Below, in pieces: positions 43,917 to 53,914 of a stretch of 59,188 bases of DNA (its first letter is position 1; each line of letters begins with the position of its first letter). Below the pieces are notes generated by a model that saw nothing but the letters and a program-made list of their open reading frames with translations, had not been told where the DNA came from and ran no database searches. This stretch comes from an uncultured Clostridia bacterium (GTDB taxonomy: Bacteria; Bacillota; Clostridia; Oscillospirales; Ruminococcaceae): the NCBI GenBank assembly GCA_947632025.1, contig CANRNN010000011.1, forward strand, positions 1 through 59,188, given 5' to 3'. The translations under genes were made by a program, and so were the position numbers.

Positions 43917-45938
43917 TTGGAGGGGAAAAATATGGCGCAGATTCCACAGATAAATAACCCGATCACCGCTAAAAACTATAACTACAGCCCCCGTCAGCAG
44001 GACGCGAATACCGAACCGTTCGATATCGTCAAGCTTACGGGAGTCGGCGGCGCAAGTGTAAACTCCGATTCCGCCGCGAAAAGCCGCCTCGAAATGGGCA
44101 ACCGTGAGCTTATCCCTATGCAGGTTCAGGTCGCTAAAGACCCTACCCTCGCCGTCGAAATGCTCAAGGACCTCTTGAACGTTGAAGTCCTCAATCAGGC
44201 GCTTATCACAGGTCATACCGACCTTTACGGCAGTCTGGAAAATCTTGCCAAAGAACTTTATGTTACTCCCGAACAGCTTGTTCAGGAAATAATCAATCAA
44301 GAACAGCAGAACACTATGTTTTCCGGACACGAATTTTACGACGTTCTCCGTGAAGTCGCCCAGACCACTCAGGATCAGAACACCCGTGAGCTTATCGGAA
44401 ATCTTCTGAAATCCATAAACTTCGCCCAAAACAAGAATGAGATACTCGGAGCGCTGCGAGCGAATCTTAAATTTCTCTCGGAATATTACTCTCCGAACGA
44501 AAAGCTTTCGGAAAAGCTTCTCAACCTCTCGAAGGAGTGGGGCGCAGCGGACGCGGAGAATTATTTTGACTACCTCAAAGGTGAAACTCTCGCTATCCTC
44601 AAGGACGTAAGCGGAAGCCTTCTCAATGACGATAAGACCCAAATGCTCATTCCGCTTATTACCCACAATCTTTCGCGGTACAACAACAGCCCCTATATGT
44701 GCAAGGAGTATTTCAATCTTCTCCTCACTCAGATTTCCTCCGGAACGCTCCGCGAATCGCTCAAAAACTCGTTCAATCGTTTGTTTTCGGCGCTTTTTGA
44801 CAAAAAGCCCATGCAGAACCCGCAGACAATGGAGGACGTGGGGGCTATGTCTGACGGTGAAGAAAACACTTCACAAGTCTACACTAATAATTATACTACA
44901 AACACATTAAAAAATCAACCACTTTCGCCCGATTCGGAGCAGAAAAATTCAGATTTTGACGCAATTCCCGACAAATTAGAGCAAAATGGCGAAATTGACA
45001 ATGGAAAATTTGTTGAAAATGCCGAAGAAGCCGATATTCCGGAAGAAGAAATTCTGGTCGGCTGGAAAAAATCCCTCAACGAGATGATGTCTGACAGGGG
45101 ATATACTCAACAGCTAAAATCCACGGGATTCAATTTTGAGAGCATCATATCCTTGTACAACCGAGGGAAGATCACCGGATTTGACGCGCTTAAACAGATC
45201 TCCGAAAGCCTGTTCCTTGATGATACCGAGAACGCGCAGGCTATGATGGCTGATCTTTCCAAGGTCAACACCATGCAGGAGCTTATCGACAATCTGAACT
45301 CAATGCTGCGGGCAATGCCCGACATTCCGCTGCGCGAGCGGCTTTACGGAGTTTTCGTCGATATCATAGACAAAATGTCTGTCAAGAACGAGCTTCCGCA
45401 GCACGGCATACGTCCGCCCGTAAGCTCCACCCTCGACAATCTTACCGATTTCATCGAGAAAAATATCAACAATCCCGCTTTGAAGTCGCTTGACAGCTTC
45501 AATGCCGCGAACCTTTTGCAGAGCCTGCTCAACGCTCCGGGAGTTTTCACACCTCTTGCGCATTATATTCTCCCGCTTGAAGTCGGCGATACCAGAGCTT
45601 TCGGCGAACTGTGGGTCGACAATGACGAGAACAACCCCAACAATACCCCCGAAACTCAGCGTAACTATCACCTGTTCCTGACATTTGACGTTGAGAGCAT
45701 AGGACGTTTCGAGCTTGATATGTACGCTCTCGGTGAGGAAGTTAATATCGCCCTGCTCTATCCTCCCCGCTTTGAAAAGGAGATAGAGCCTATGAAGGAC
45801 AGAGTTACCAAAATTATCCGAAACAGCGGCTATCAGGCAAGAACGTTTGAAACCGCGCCGCTTAAAAAACCGCATAATCTTGTGGAGATCTTCCCGAAAA
45901 TAACGGAAAAAAGAACCACATTGAATACCAGAGTTTAA
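43917..45938 (+). CDS. FliK-like flagellar hook-length-control-type protein
   Basis: 673 aa with a largely disordered/helical body. The C-terminal about 110 aa (HLFLTFDVESIGRFELDMYA, VNIALLYP, IEPMKDRVTKIIRNSGYQ) have the layout of the FliK C-terminal domain. It is 12 bp upstream of an FlhB C-terminal-domain protein, exactly as the ylqG-ylqH pair of Bacillus. Insertion of acidic Asn/Asp-rich sequence at about 310-380. By analogy it may interact with the flagellar export gate, but its function is not established. Confidence 0.7.
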   Translation: MEGKNMAQIPQINNPITAKNYNYSPRQQDANTEPFDIVKLTGVGGASVNSDSAAKSRLEMGNRELIPMQVQVAKDPTLAVEMLKDLLNVEVLNQALITGHTDLYGSLENLAKELYVTPEQLVQEIINQEQQNTMFSGHEFYDVLREVAQTTQDQNTRELIGNLLKSINFAQNKNEILGALRANLKFLSEYYSPNEKLSEKLLNLSKEWGAADAENYFDYLKGETLAILKDVSGSLLNDDKTQMLIPLITHNLSRYNNSPYMCKEYFNLLLTQISSGTLRESLKNSFNRLFSALFDKKPMQNPQTMEDVGAMSDGEENTSQVYTNNYTTNTLKNQPLSPDSEQKNSDFDAIPDKLEQNGEIDNGKFVENAEEADIPEEEILVGWKKSLNEMMSDRGYTQQLKSTGFNFESIISLYNRGKITGFDALKQISESLFLDDTENAQAMMADLSKVNTMQELIDNLNSMLRAMPDIPLRERLYGVFVDIIDKMSVKNELPQHGIRPPVSSTLDNLTDFIEKNINNPALKSLDSFNAANLLQSLLNAPGVFTPLAHYILPLEVGDTRAFGELWVDNDENNPNNTPETQRNYHLFLTFDVESIGRFELDMYALGEEVNIALLYPPRFEKEIEPMKDRVTKIIRNSGYQARTFETAPLKKPHNLVEIFPKITEKRTTLNTRV

Positions 45939-45950
45939 GGAGAGATAATT

Positions 45951-46262
45951 ATGCCTAAACAACAGCACCCGAAGCCGCCCGCAAACAACAAGCGCCTTTA
46001 CGGACAAAACGCGGCAGTCGCTTTGAAATACAATCCCGATATGAATTACGCGCCCGTGGTGGTAGCGTCGGGTCTGGGAGAGCTTGCCCAGAGAATAGTA
46101 AACATTGCCGACGAGGCGGGAGTTCCCATTTACCGCGACGACAGCGTGGCGGCTTTGCTTGTAATGCTTAACGCGGGCGAAACTATCCCGAAAGAGCTTT
46201 ATCAGATAGTTGCGGCTATCTATGCGGAAGTTGTGTACACATCTAATAAGATGCGTAAATAA
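45951..46262 (+). CDS. Free FlhB C-terminal domain homologue (FlhX/YlqH type)
   Basis: 103 aa resembling only the cytoplasmic C-domain of FlhB/YscU: AAVALKYNPDMNYAPVVVASGLGELAQRI, ADEAGVPIYRDDSVAALLVML, IPKELYQIVAAIYAEVVY. In full FlhB an NPTH autocleavage site would stand just before VALKY; here it is YGQN, so no self-cleavage is expected. Such proteins can replace the cleaved FlhB C-domain in some bacteria. SD AAGGAGAG upstream. Confidence 0.88.
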   Translation: MPKQQHPKPPANNKRLYGQNAAVALKYNPDMNYAPVVVASGLGELAQRIVNIADEAGVPIYRDDSVAALLVMLNAGETIPKELYQIVAAIYAEVVYTSNKMRK

Positions 46263-46289
46263 TTCGCTTTTGCAGAGAGAAGGGTTTTT

Positions 46290-46793
46290 ATGAGCGCGAA
46301 ATTCAAACATCAGAGCGAATGGGCAAACATATTTGTAATTGCGGGATTTTTAGGGATTATTCCCGTGGTGTTTGTAGGCGAGATAATAAGCGACAGCGGC
46401 TCAAAATCGGGGGCAGTTTTGCTTTTGCTCGGTTATTTTGTGATTTTTTTGGGAATAAGCCTTCTTTTGTACTATCTGCCGGCAAAGTTCACGGCTGATG
46501 AAAAATCCGTTGTTTTCAGCATTCTCGGAATAAAAAAGTGTATCTTGTATTCGTCCATTTCGGAAATAAAGGTAACACGTGAGTTTATCAGAGGATACAG
46601 GGGGGCGGCGGGTCATTACGACGAGGTCATAACGTTTGTCTGCCGCGACGACGAGGATCTTACCTACCGTAGGACAATAAAGGTAGATTTTGACAAACTC
46701 GCCGATAATCCCGAAACGCTTAACGAAACATTTTCCGACGGGATATTTCTGAAACTGAAAGAATATATTGAAAACAATTTTCAGGCGGCGTGA
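46290..46793 (+). CDS. Two-TM membrane protein with PH-like domain
   Basis: 167 aa. TM helices at about 12-30 (IFVIAGFLGIIPVVFVG) and 42-64 (VLLLLGYFVIFLGISLLLYYL), followed by a soluble beta-rich domain (FTADEKSVVFSILGIKKCILYSSISEIKV) like bacterial PH (DUF1648/YdbS-type) domains. Family not firmly recognised. It follows the FlhB-like gene by 27 bp but has no obvious motility link. Confidence 0.65.
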   Translation: MSAKFKHQSEWANIFVIAGFLGIIPVVFVGEIISDSGSKSGAVLLLLGYFVIFLGISLLLYYLPAKFTADEKSVVFSILGIKKCILYSSISEIKVTREFIRGYRGAAGHYDEVITFVCRDDEDLTYRRTIKVDFDKLADNPETLNETFSDGIFLKLKEYIENNFQAA

Positions 46794-46813
46794 AGCTGAA
46801 TTTTTTAAACCAC

Positions 46814-46842
46814 TTGACAAAAGAAAAAATATGTGTTAAAAT
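46814..46842 (+). promoter_or_regulatory. queT promoter
   Basis: TTGACA (46814-46819), 17 bp, TAAAAT (46837-46842), followed directly by the riboswitch-like leader. Confidence 0.75.
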
Positions 46843-46848
46843 AATAGT

Positions 46849-46920
46849 GTTTTGACAGAGTAGCTTTGTCAAAAACTAATACGGTGTTTTCCGTGATAAC
46901 CACCGTTAAAAAACAAGGAG
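46849..46920 (+). promoter_or_regulatory. Candidate preQ1 riboswitch (class II/III-like)
   Basis: The leader has a hairpin TTTTGACA / TGTCAAAA whose loop contains TAGCTT, then ACTAATACGGTG, a second stem ACGGTG / CACCGT enclosing GATAACC, then AAAAAACAAGGAG. TAGCTT in the first loop and GATAACC-CC shortly before the SD are features of preQ1-II (COG4708) RNAs, which control QueT-type transporters; class III is known from Ruminococcaceae upstream of queT. Ligand binding would mask the SD. Confidence 0.6.
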
Positions 46921-46927
46921 TATTTTT

Positions 46928-47464
46928 ATGCGCAAAAAAAGTAAAAGTGAGATTTTTAACACCCCGAACCTTGTAAGGCTCGCCCTTGTCGCGGCGATTT
47001 ACGCCGTGATGACCGTACTTATCGCGCCGATAGGCTACGGACCTATCCAGTGCAGGATCTCGGAGATACTGGTGCTGCTGTGTTTCTACCGGAAGGACTA
47101 CAGTATTTCTATGATATTGGGCTGCTTTATCGCGAATCTGTTCAGTCCGTTCGGATTGTACGACATTATCTTCGGAACGCTCGCGACGGCGGTCGCGGTA
47201 ATACCGATGTATTATGTGAAGAACATCTGTATATCGTCGCTTCTGCCTGTGGTGAGCAACGGCGTTATAGTCGGGATAGAGCTTTACCTCTGCGGAGAAC
47301 CACTGTGGTTTTCGATAGGGTCGGTCGCGCTTTGCGAGTTTATTGTGGTGTCTGTTGTCGGACTGTTGTTTTTCAAATTCGCGGTCGATCGCACCCCGCT
47401 GCTGAAAATGGTAGGCTCGACAAAGGAGATAAAGAACTCCAAGATCCCTAAAGAAACGGTTTAA
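46928..47464 (+). CDS. queT: QueT-family queuosine-precursor transporter (ECF S component)
   Basis: 178 aa, about six TM helices. Family features: LVRLALVAAIYAVMTVLIAPIGYGPIQCRISEIL (in part), GCFIANLFSPFGLYDIIFGTLAT. Probably the substrate-binding subunit of an energy-coupling-factor transporter for preQ1 or a related queuosine precursor. The candidate preQ1 riboswitch directly upstream supports this. No ECF ATPase genes are nearby. Confidence 0.88.
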   Translation: MRKKSKSEIFNTPNLVRLALVAAIYAVMTVLIAPIGYGPIQCRISEILVLLCFYRKDYSISMILGCFIANLFSPFGLYDIIFGTLATAVAVIPMYYVKNICISSLLPVVSNGVIVGIELYLCGEPLWFSIGSVALCEFIVVSVVGLLFFKFAVDRTPLLKMVGSTKEIKNSKIPKETV

Positions 47465-47475
47465 CAAAACCCAAA

Positions 47476-47504
47476 ACTCCCCCGAACATCGGGGGAGTTT
47501 TTTG
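47476..47504 (+). terminator. queT terminator
   Basis: ACTCCCCC / GGGGGAGT stem followed by TTTTTTG, 12 bp past the queT stop. Confidence 0.88.
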
Positions 47505-47522
47505 TCGGAAATTGACAAGAAA

Positions 47523-47555
47523 GTGGATCTATTTGTTGAACCTATCTGCATATAG
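47523..47555 (+). pseudogene. Internally deleted toxin remnant, unit 8
   Basis: Ten codons (GTG start, MDLFVEPICI) fuse the beginning and the FVELIC part of the toxin family, with the hydrophobic core deleted. A TTGACA at 47512 has no -10 behind it. Downstream AATCCGGTG recalls the 3' end element of units 1 and 2. It cannot make a toxin. Confidence 0.6.
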
Positions 47556-47584
47556 CACTACGACATCAGATAATCCGGTGAATA

Positions 47585-47666
47585 AAACAAAACCCCTCCG
47601 AATGTTACCAGCCTCCGGAGGGATGATTTTTGTGACTGCATGGAACTCCTAGATTCCTTTTCTCAC
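47585..47666 (-). ncRNA. Orphan antisense RNA of decayed unit 8
   Basis: Promoter TTGACA (complement of 47696-47701), 17 bp, TATAAT (complement of 47673-47678). It ends at the hairpin 47594-47622 (CCCTCCG / CGGAGGG) with a T4-rich run. Its target-like segment GGAACTCCTAG...TTCC is very close to that of unit 1, 45 kb away, suggesting a common ancestor and possible cross-talk. Confidence 0.65.
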
Positions 47667-47729
47667 ACTTACATTATAGCACAGATTTTTAATTTTGTCA
47701 AGAGTTTTATAAATAACTGCTATTTTTTA

Positions 47730-49460
47730 TTAAATAAGTTTTTCGGCGAACTTTTTTCTTCGATAAAAAATTACAGCAGCAACCGCAAGAATAACTATTG
47801 TGACCGCCGAAACAAAATAGGAGATCATTCTGAGTGTGGTCGGTTTGTGCCGGACATTTACCGTTCCGACCGCGTTTTCGATATCCACTTTCACAAGACC
47901 GTTTTCGGACATGGAGATTTCAAGCTCCCGTCCGTTTTCGTCGTAGGCTTCGTAACCCTTATACCAAATAAACGGAAGCTCCGCGTATTCCGCGTTTGAA
48001 TATTCGGGAAGCTCAAAAGAGAGTTTTCCGTTTTCACGCTTGCAGAATATCCATTCATTATTGCTTAAAACGACGGAGTTTCCCATTTTTTTCAGAACAT
48101 TTTTTCCGTTTTCGTTAGCCGCCCGCGGCAGCCATTCGCCCATACCGATATGATATGTTTCCTCAACGTTATCGTAATGGTTCGCGGTAAAGGATTTGTC
48201 GTGACCGACCCCGCCGATAACAACGTGATAGGAAGCGATGAATATCGCCGCTGCCGTGATAGCCGCAACAGTCTTTTTTGAAGCTTTGAGATATTCCGAA
48301 ACACTGAAAACATAGACTGTTCCCGCAATCGTCAGGAAAATCGACACAAGCGCAAAGAATCTCCACGGAAATTGAATGAAATCCATAAACTTCGACAGGA
48401 ATTCCCACGGCGCGATGTCCGTCGACAATACCGCAAAAACAAGTCCGAGTATAAGAAAAACGTCCGCAAGCAAAAGGATATTTCGGCGCTTTTGAGCGTT
48501 TTCTCCTTGAAAATACTCCTTATACGCGGGAGAATTTTTTGTGAGAAAAATTCTCGGCAGACAAAACAGAAATATCGGGAATCTCAGTCCCGCTATGCCG
48601 TTGTGCATCTCGTCGCGGAAAAGGCTCATAAACGGTATATCATAGTCTACCGTGTGATATGCGGATATTTTTACCGACATCTCACAGGAATTAAGAAGCT
48701 CCAGAAGCGGCAGCCAGTAATACGCCGTGACAAGCACACATATCCCCGCCGTGATAAAAAGCCGCGGCAGTCGGTTTTTTTGCTGTAATACCCGCTTTAT
48801 AAATATCAGTGAAACTATAACACATACTCCAAGCGCCAGCACAGTCGAGATGGTGTGACTTAACAACATTCCCACAAAACCGATTCCAAGAAGATACGGT
48901 TTTTTGAATTCTCCGAAAATAAAATCCCACAGCCCCCACAGGATAAGCGGATAAAAAACAAACGCAAGTACCTCTCCCAAGGCAAACCGTGTGATAATAT
49001 TGTCCAGTCTGTATGTCGACAGAACGTATAACACTGCCCCTAATGTCCCGCATATAGGACTGTCCGAAACATTTTTCAGGAAAAGGAACATAAAACAATA
49101 TGAAAACGCATTGCACAAAATCAGCAATACAGCCATACTGTCGCCTATACTGAAGCCTATTATCCGAAGCAGGGCGGGAATATACAGGAATAATTCGGGA
49201 TAAGCAAAACCCGCATACCCTCCTCCGCCGAAATAAAAATAATCAATTCCCGAAAAGAGATTTCCCGTTTCGATATTATATTTTACAGCTTCGACCCGAA
49301 GATAGTGGTATTGAAAATCGTGCCCGACTATCGGATAATTCGTCGGTATCAGCGTTATCACAAGCATGATATTTGACGCGAGAAAACACAGGATATTGAA
49401 AATTTCGGTAGAATTTTGCTGAAAAAACGTGGAAAATTTATTGTTGTGATTTGAAGGCAT
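47730..49460 (-). CDS. Polytopic membrane protein (GT-C/YfhO-like)
   Basis: 576 aa with about 11 TM helices. An early extracytoplasmic loop has PIVGHDFQYHYLRVEAVKY, and a C-terminal extracytoplasmic beta domain precedes the last TM helix and a RRKKFAEKL tail. This resembles GT-C glycosyltransferases or the YfhO family, where the acidic HD motif in loop 1 is catalytic. Donor and acceptor unknown. No other glycan genes are adjacent. Confidence 0.65.
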   Translation of the reverse strand: MPSNHNNKFSTFFQQNSTEIFNILCFLASNIMLVITLIPTNYPIVGHDFQYHYLRVEAVKYNIETGNLFSGIDYFYFGGGGYAGFAYPELFLYIPALLRIIGFSIGDSMAVLLILCNAFSYCFMFLFLKNVSDSPICGTLGAVLYVLSTYRLDNIITRFALGEVLAFVFYPLILWGLWDFIFGEFKKPYLLGIGFVGMLLSHTISTVLALGVCVIVSLIFIKRVLQQKNRLPRLFITAGICVLVTAYYWLPLLELLNSCEMSVKISAYHTVDYDIPFMSLFRDEMHNGIAGLRFPIFLFCLPRIFLTKNSPAYKEYFQGENAQKRRNILLLADVFLILGLVFAVLSTDIAPWEFLSKFMDFIQFPWRFFALVSIFLTIAGTVYVFSVSEYLKASKKTVAAITAAAIFIASYHVVIGGVGHDKSFTANHYDNVEETYHIGMGEWLPRAANENGKNVLKKMGNSVVLSNNEWIFCKRENGKLSFELPEYSNAEYAELPFIWYKGYEAYDENGRELEISMSENGLVKVDIENAVGTVNVRHKPTTLRMISYFVSAVTIVILAVAAVIFYRRKKFAEKLI

Positions 49461-49487
49461 ATTTTTCTCCTTGTTGTGATTTGAAGT

Positions 49488-51416
49488 TTAAGTATTTACA
49501 AGCATACTCTCAGCCTTGCTTACAAGTCCGTCGACATGGCGGTTTATATCGGAAACCTCAGTCATAGCGGAGTTTATGCTGTTGCCTTTGTCGAGAGTTA
49601 CGGAGATATTATCGCGTACTTTGTTCATCATATCTTCTATTTTTGCCATATTGGAGTTGATTTCCTTAACAAGGTCATTAACCCGTTTGATATCCGCAAA
49701 CACCAGCTCGTTGCTTTTCTTGACCTCCGAAACGGCTTCCTGAGAATTTCCCGCAAGATTTCCCACTTCCTCCGCGACGACCGCGAAACCTTTTCCCGCT
49801 TCTCCCGCACGGGCAGCTTCTATCGACGCGTTTATCGAGAGAATATTTATCTGCCGTGCTATATTGCTGATATTTGTCGTAATATCGGAAAGTCCCGAAA
49901 CGCTGACATTTATTGATTCCATAGCGACGTTGATATTGTCGCTCTGCCGTCTAAGATCTCCGAGTATCTCGGAAAGTCCGAGTACCTGCATATGGTTTGT
50001 ATTGTTAAGCTCGGAAATATCTCCTACGGCTTCCTTTACCTCGTTGATATTTTCCGTAAGCTGAGAAACGACCTGATTCAACTCGTTTGTGACTTCGCCG
50101 ATAGAGATATTTGTCTGTTCTATTTCGCCGCGGCGTATATCGGCTTGCTGTTGCATATACTGCGCACAGCTGGTTATCGCCGAAACTCCTTTGAGGATAG
50201 CCTCCGCCATTTTGCGGCAGGTCGGAAATCCGCAGGAATGGCAATTGTAGTTGCGCTCGGTTTCCGTATTTTTCCCCATTCGGGTCAGCATTTCGTCGAT
50301 CTGATCTTCCGTAACGTCGATAGTATGAATATCGTCCGGTATGTACTCCCGTATAAAATCTTCGAGCTTAAACTGCTTATCGAACTGTAAGAACTGCTTG
50401 TCCCGATGCTTTCTGTCAAACTGAACACGTTTGGTACGGTTGTACTTTTCGATGCCGTTCATAATTCCGCTCATACGGTAGATAGACATCTGACTTCCGA
50501 TAGCGGGACCGCTTCCGCAGCCCTTGTCGCATGAAAGAACGTCGAAAACATCAGGAAGATCGCGTTCGGCGATTTCGCTGTAAAGGTCGAGATTTTTGTA
50601 AACGGAATCCGTTCCTTCGGAGGTTATTACATTAAGCGCTGGATTTTCAAGCTCCAGACAAGCTTTCAGTCCTCCCGGACGCGGATAAACAGCGCCCATA
50701 CTTCCCTGAATTCCCGAAAACTCGAAATTCGAGCGTACCTTTTTCAGAGAATCAAGGTTCGTGCCGTTTCTGCGCAAAAGCTCTCCAAGTCTTTCAAACG
50801 TGACGTTATAGTCCACAAGTCCCGTTTCGTTAAACTCGTCCAGTTTTGCTATACACGGGGAAAGCGCTGCTATTTTAGCTGTTTCTCCGAGATATTTTTT
50901 GAGGTAGACAGCCGTGCAGAGCATAGGCGAATGTACGGGCGACAGGTGTTTAAGCGCTTCGTGGCAGTATTTTTTTATGTAATTCACAATAGCGGGGCAA
51001 GGCTGGGAAATGATTTTGGATTTCGGGTGCTTTTCGAGATAGCGGATATGCCCCCATGTGCATATGTCCGCTCCGAACGATACGTCATAAATTTTTTCCA
51101 CGCCGTTTTTCTGAAGAATATCAAGGACGTTTCTCCAGCAGCCGTCAAACGAAACTTTCACGGCAGGAGCGCAGATAGCCACGATATGCTGACCGCTTTT
51201 CAGGTCGTTCCAGAAGCGCTCGGTGTCGTCCTCGTAGCTTCTTGCATGGTGATTGCATACTTTTACACACGCGCCGCAGCGGATACACTTGTCGGGGTCG
51301 ATATTGAAACGGGCGTTTCCGTTTTCGTCGTGTTCAACGGTATTTGCTTCCATAGACGGGCAGACCCGCACACAGTTGTTGCACGCCACGCATTTTTCCG
51401 CGTCAAATGTAATCAT
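49488..51416 (-). CDS. [FeFe]-hydrogenase-like cytoplasmic chemoreceptor
   Basis: 642 aa. Residues 1-60: a 2[4Fe-4S] ferredoxin domain ([23 protein letters not shown]). About 70-340: the Fe-hydrogenase C-terminal fold, with modified H-cluster motifs SQPCPAIV (for TSCCP), [10 protein letters not shown] and [13 protein letters not shown]. About 395: a further CHSCGFPTC cluster domain. From 430: a methyl-accepting signalling domain with the hairpin tip [34 protein letters not shown] (in part). No TM helix. It probably reports H2 or redox state to CheA/CheW. Confidence 0.85.
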   Translation of the reverse strand: MITFDAEKCVACNNCVRVCPSMEANTVEHDENGNARFNIDPDKCIRCGACVKVCNHHARSYEDDTERFWNDLKSGQHIVAICAPAVKVSFDGCWRNVLDILQKNGVEKIYDVSFGADICTWGHIRYLEKHPKSKIISQPCPAIVNYIKKYCHEALKHLSPVHSPMLCTAVYLKKYLGETAKIAALSPCIAKLDEFNETGLVDYNVTFERLGELLRRNGTNLDSLKKVRSNFEFSGIQGSMGAVYPRPGGLKACLELENPALNVITSEGTDSVYKNLDLYSEIAERDLPDVFDVLSCDKGCGSGPAIGSQMSIYRMSGIMNGIEKYNRTKRVQFDRKHRDKQFLQFDKQFKLEDFIREYIPDDIHTIDVTEDQIDEMLTRMGKNTETERNYNCHSCGFPTCRKMAEAILKGVSAITSCAQYMQQQADIRRGEIEQTNISIGEVTNELNQVVSQLTENINEVKEAVGDISELNNTNHMQVLGLSEILGDLRRQSDNINVAMESINVSVSGLSDITTNISNIARQINILSINASIEAARAGEAGKGFAVVAEEVGNLAGNSQEAVSEVKKSNELVFADIKRVNDLVKEINSNMAKIEDMMNKVRDNISVTLDKGNSINSAMTEVSDINRHVDGLVSKAESMLVNT

Positions 51417-51507
51417 CGCTCTACCTCCGAAAATCGTTCGTATAATTTGTATAAAGACGCGATCTCACTCTGAAACCGCGTCTTTTTGTTTTGCAGTTGT
51501 AAACGCT

Positions 51508-53109
51508 TTACTTTGCGTAATCCACGATTCTGCTTTCGCGGATCATATTGACCTTGATCTGTCCCGGATATTCCATTTCATCCTCGATACGTTTAGCGAT
51601 CTCACGCGCCATTATCTTCATATCATCATCGTTGACCTGTTCGGGCTTGACCATTATGCGTATCTCGCGTCCTGCTTGTATAGCGAAAGATTTTTCGACG
51701 CCGTTATAGGAGTTGCAAATCTCTTCAAGTTTTTCAAGACGCTTGATATAATTCTCGTAGTTTTCGGAACGTGCCGCAGGTCTTGCCGCGGAAATCGCGT
51801 CCGCTGCCTGAACCAGACACGCTATTACCGTTCTGCATTCAACGTCGCCGTGGTGGGCTTCGATAGCGTGAATGACTTCGGGATTTTCCTTATATTTACG
51901 GCAAACGTCAACGCCTATCTGCACATGAGAGCCTTCGATCTCGTGTGAGAGCGCTTTTCCTATATCGTGGAGAAGTCCCGCTCTTCTTGCGAGAGCCGCG
52001 TCCACTCCTAGTTCGCTTGCCATAATTCCTGCCAGATGAGCGACTTCGATGGAATGGTTCAGTACGTTCTGACGGAAAGAGGTTCTGTACTTCAGACGAC
52101 CGATAAGACGCACCAGTTCGTGATTAAGACCGTTTACATTGGTTTCCATAACGGCACGTTCGCCTTCCTGCTTGATACGAAGTTCGACCTCACGGCGAGC
52201 CTTCTCAACGGTTTCTTCGATTCTCGCGGGGTGTATTCTTCCGTCCTGAATAAGGCGTTCCAGAGCTATTCTCGCTATTTCTCTTCTTACCTGATCATAG
52301 CAGGAAAGCGTTATTGCTTCGGGGGTATCGTCGATGATAAGATCGACGCCTGTAAGTGTTTCCAGCGCACGGATATTTCTTCCCTCGCGTCCGATTATCC
52401 TTCCCTTCATTTCGTCATTGGGGATAGGAACGACTGAAACTGCCATTTCAGATACCGTATCCGATGCCAGTCTTGCGATGGCAAGGGATATGTACTGCTT
52501 GGCTTTTTCGTCGCATTCGTCCTTGAGTTTCTGTTCATAAGCGGACAGCTTTACGGCTTTTTCGTGATTAAGCTCGCTGTCGAGCATCTGCAGCAGATGC
52601 TCCTTTGCCTGTTCCTGAGTAAATCCCGATATCCTTTCAAGGATCTCCATCTGTCCTGTTTTGAGCTGTTCTGCCTCGGCGATTTTCTCGTCAGCTTTTT
52701 TGTGTTTCTGGTGGAGCTGTTCTTCGAGTTTTTCCATCTTATCCGTTTTGCGGTCAAGATTTTCTTCTTTCTGAGCGATTCTTCTCTCCGAGCGTGATAT
52801 TTCTCCTCTGCGCTCTTTCAGCTCCTTTTCCGCGTCGTTTTTCAGCCGCTGAACGTCCTTTTCTGCTTCTGTACGCATAGCGTATATCTCGTCTTTTGCT
52901 TCGACGAGTGCTGTTTTCTTCATTGCTTCAGCTTTTTCGGAAGCTTCTTCAATGATGCGTGCGGATTCTTTTTCCGCCGACTCGAACTGAGCCTCGGCGG
53001 TTTTGATGCGATGCTTTACGCCCTGCTTAAAACAGACGAAACCGCTCACCACAGCTCCGACAAGCAGTGTGGCGATTCCGATAAGCACGACAACATAAAT
53101 CGGCATCAT
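51508..53109 (-). CDS. rny: Ribonuclease Y
   Basis: 533 aa. N-terminal TM anchor ([23 protein letters not shown]), coiled coil at about 30-210, KH domain ([26 protein letters not shown] in part), HD domain with [17 protein letters not shown]. Initiates mRNA decay at the membrane. The first of two ATGs, at 53109, with GGAGGGGAAAGCG upstream is preferred; the open frame to 53250 has no SD and no homology. Confidence 0.95.
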   Translation of the reverse strand: MMPIYVVVLIGIATLLVGAVVSGFVCFKQGVKHRIKTAEAQFESAEKESARIIEEASEKAEAMKKTALVEAKDEIYAMRTEAEKDVQRLKNDAEKELKERRGEISRSERRIAQKEENLDRKTDKMEKLEEQLHQKHKKADEKIAEAEQLKTGQMEILERISGFTQEQAKEHLLQMLDSELNHEKAVKLSAYEQKLKDECDEKAKQYISLAIARLASDTVSEMAVSVVPIPNDEMKGRIIGREGRNIRALETLTGVDLIIDDTPEAITLSCYDQVRREIARIALERLIQDGRIHPARIEETVEKARREVELRIKQEGERAVMETNVNGLNHELVRLIGRLKYRTSFRQNVLNHSIEVAHLAGIMASELGVDAALARRAGLLHDIGKALSHEIEGSHVQIGVDVCRKYKENPEVIHAIEAHHGDVECRTVIACLVQAADAISAARPAARSENYENYIKRLEKLEEICNSYNGVEKSFAIQAGREIRIMVKPEQVNDDDMKIMAREIAKRIEDEMEYPGQIKVNMIRESRIVDYAK

Positions 53110-53823
53110 CGCTTTCCCCTCCTGAATCTTATTCCGACGACCGTGTCGGTCAAGTATTTCGGCGGGAATAACATACAATTTTAAGATACGGCAAATCCGC
53201 GCACGCGGAAAATTGCCCGTCCCAGACCTCCTGTTGCGGTATTTTTTCAATATAAATCAAACGGCTGTATCGCCGTGCGCGGCGGATCTCTTAAAATATT
53301 CCGGATCGTCTTAAAATCCGAATTTCATTTAAAAATCCGAACCGCTTTGGTTAGATCTGCCACGGTTTTGCTTATATATCGGGAAAATCCGCCGCTCATA
53401 CAAAGCGCGGATCCCTTTTGGCGCGTCAGTCGGGACGCGAAGCGCAAAATCCGGCGATCAAGAAAAATAAGCGCAAAAGCGCGAAGCAAAGGTATGGAAT
53501 GTAAAACTAAGGATCTCTCCGTAAATCGTACATTATCCGCCATAACGTTATAACTGTTTCCGTTTCAGTGAAAACGTTCAACATACGCAGTTCGATATTA
53601 TTTCTCAAATCAAGGCGTAATGTTGAAAATAACTATCATTAACGTCAAAGCTTTCCGAAAATTTTTTAATTCGGAAAAGCCTATTTATATTTTACATCAT
53701 TTTTACCGAATTGTCAAGTAAATTACACATATTTTTTTGTGAAATGTGCCGTTTTTTATGCAACGGAAAAAGTTTCCACGAATTTCATAAAAAATCTTAT
53801 ATGATGAAATTATACCAAACCTG
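53110..53823. other. Intergenic region between rny and moxR
   Basis: About 700 bp with no credible gene. The rny-proximal 450 bp is GC-richer and has several short inverted repeats (for example GCGCTTTTGCGC at about 53470-53482), so a long structured rny leader is possible. A single TGTTGAAAA is at 53621. I see no recognisable riboswitch, tRNA or transposon. Confidence 0.5.
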
Positions 53824-53852
53824 TTGATTTTTTTTAAAGAATATGGTAAAAT
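53824..53852 (+). promoter_or_regulatory. moxR promoter
   Basis: TTGATT (53824-53829), 17 bp, TAAAAT (53847-53852). The -10 covers the first ATG of the longest frame (53843), so translation must begin further downstream. Confidence 0.7.
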
Positions 53853-53914
53853 ATTTATGTATGGTTCTTGGTATAGTTTTACTCACAATTTCACAAAAAA
53901 CGAAAGGCAATGAT

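Noticed and set aside
43593-44666. 357-aa minus-strand frame overlapping cheA start and the FliK-like gene
   Set aside because: It crosses two well-supported genes and their divergent promoter region and has no recognisable domain.
46849-46920. Classical preQ1-I riboswitch
   Set aside because: Although AAAAACTAA resembles the class I tail, the GGTTC and ACACCC parts of its core are missing; class II/III fits better.
53110-53250. N-terminal 47-residue extension of RNase Y
   Set aside because: No SD, no similarity to the family, and it precedes the normal TM anchor; a strong SD stands before the ATG at 53109.
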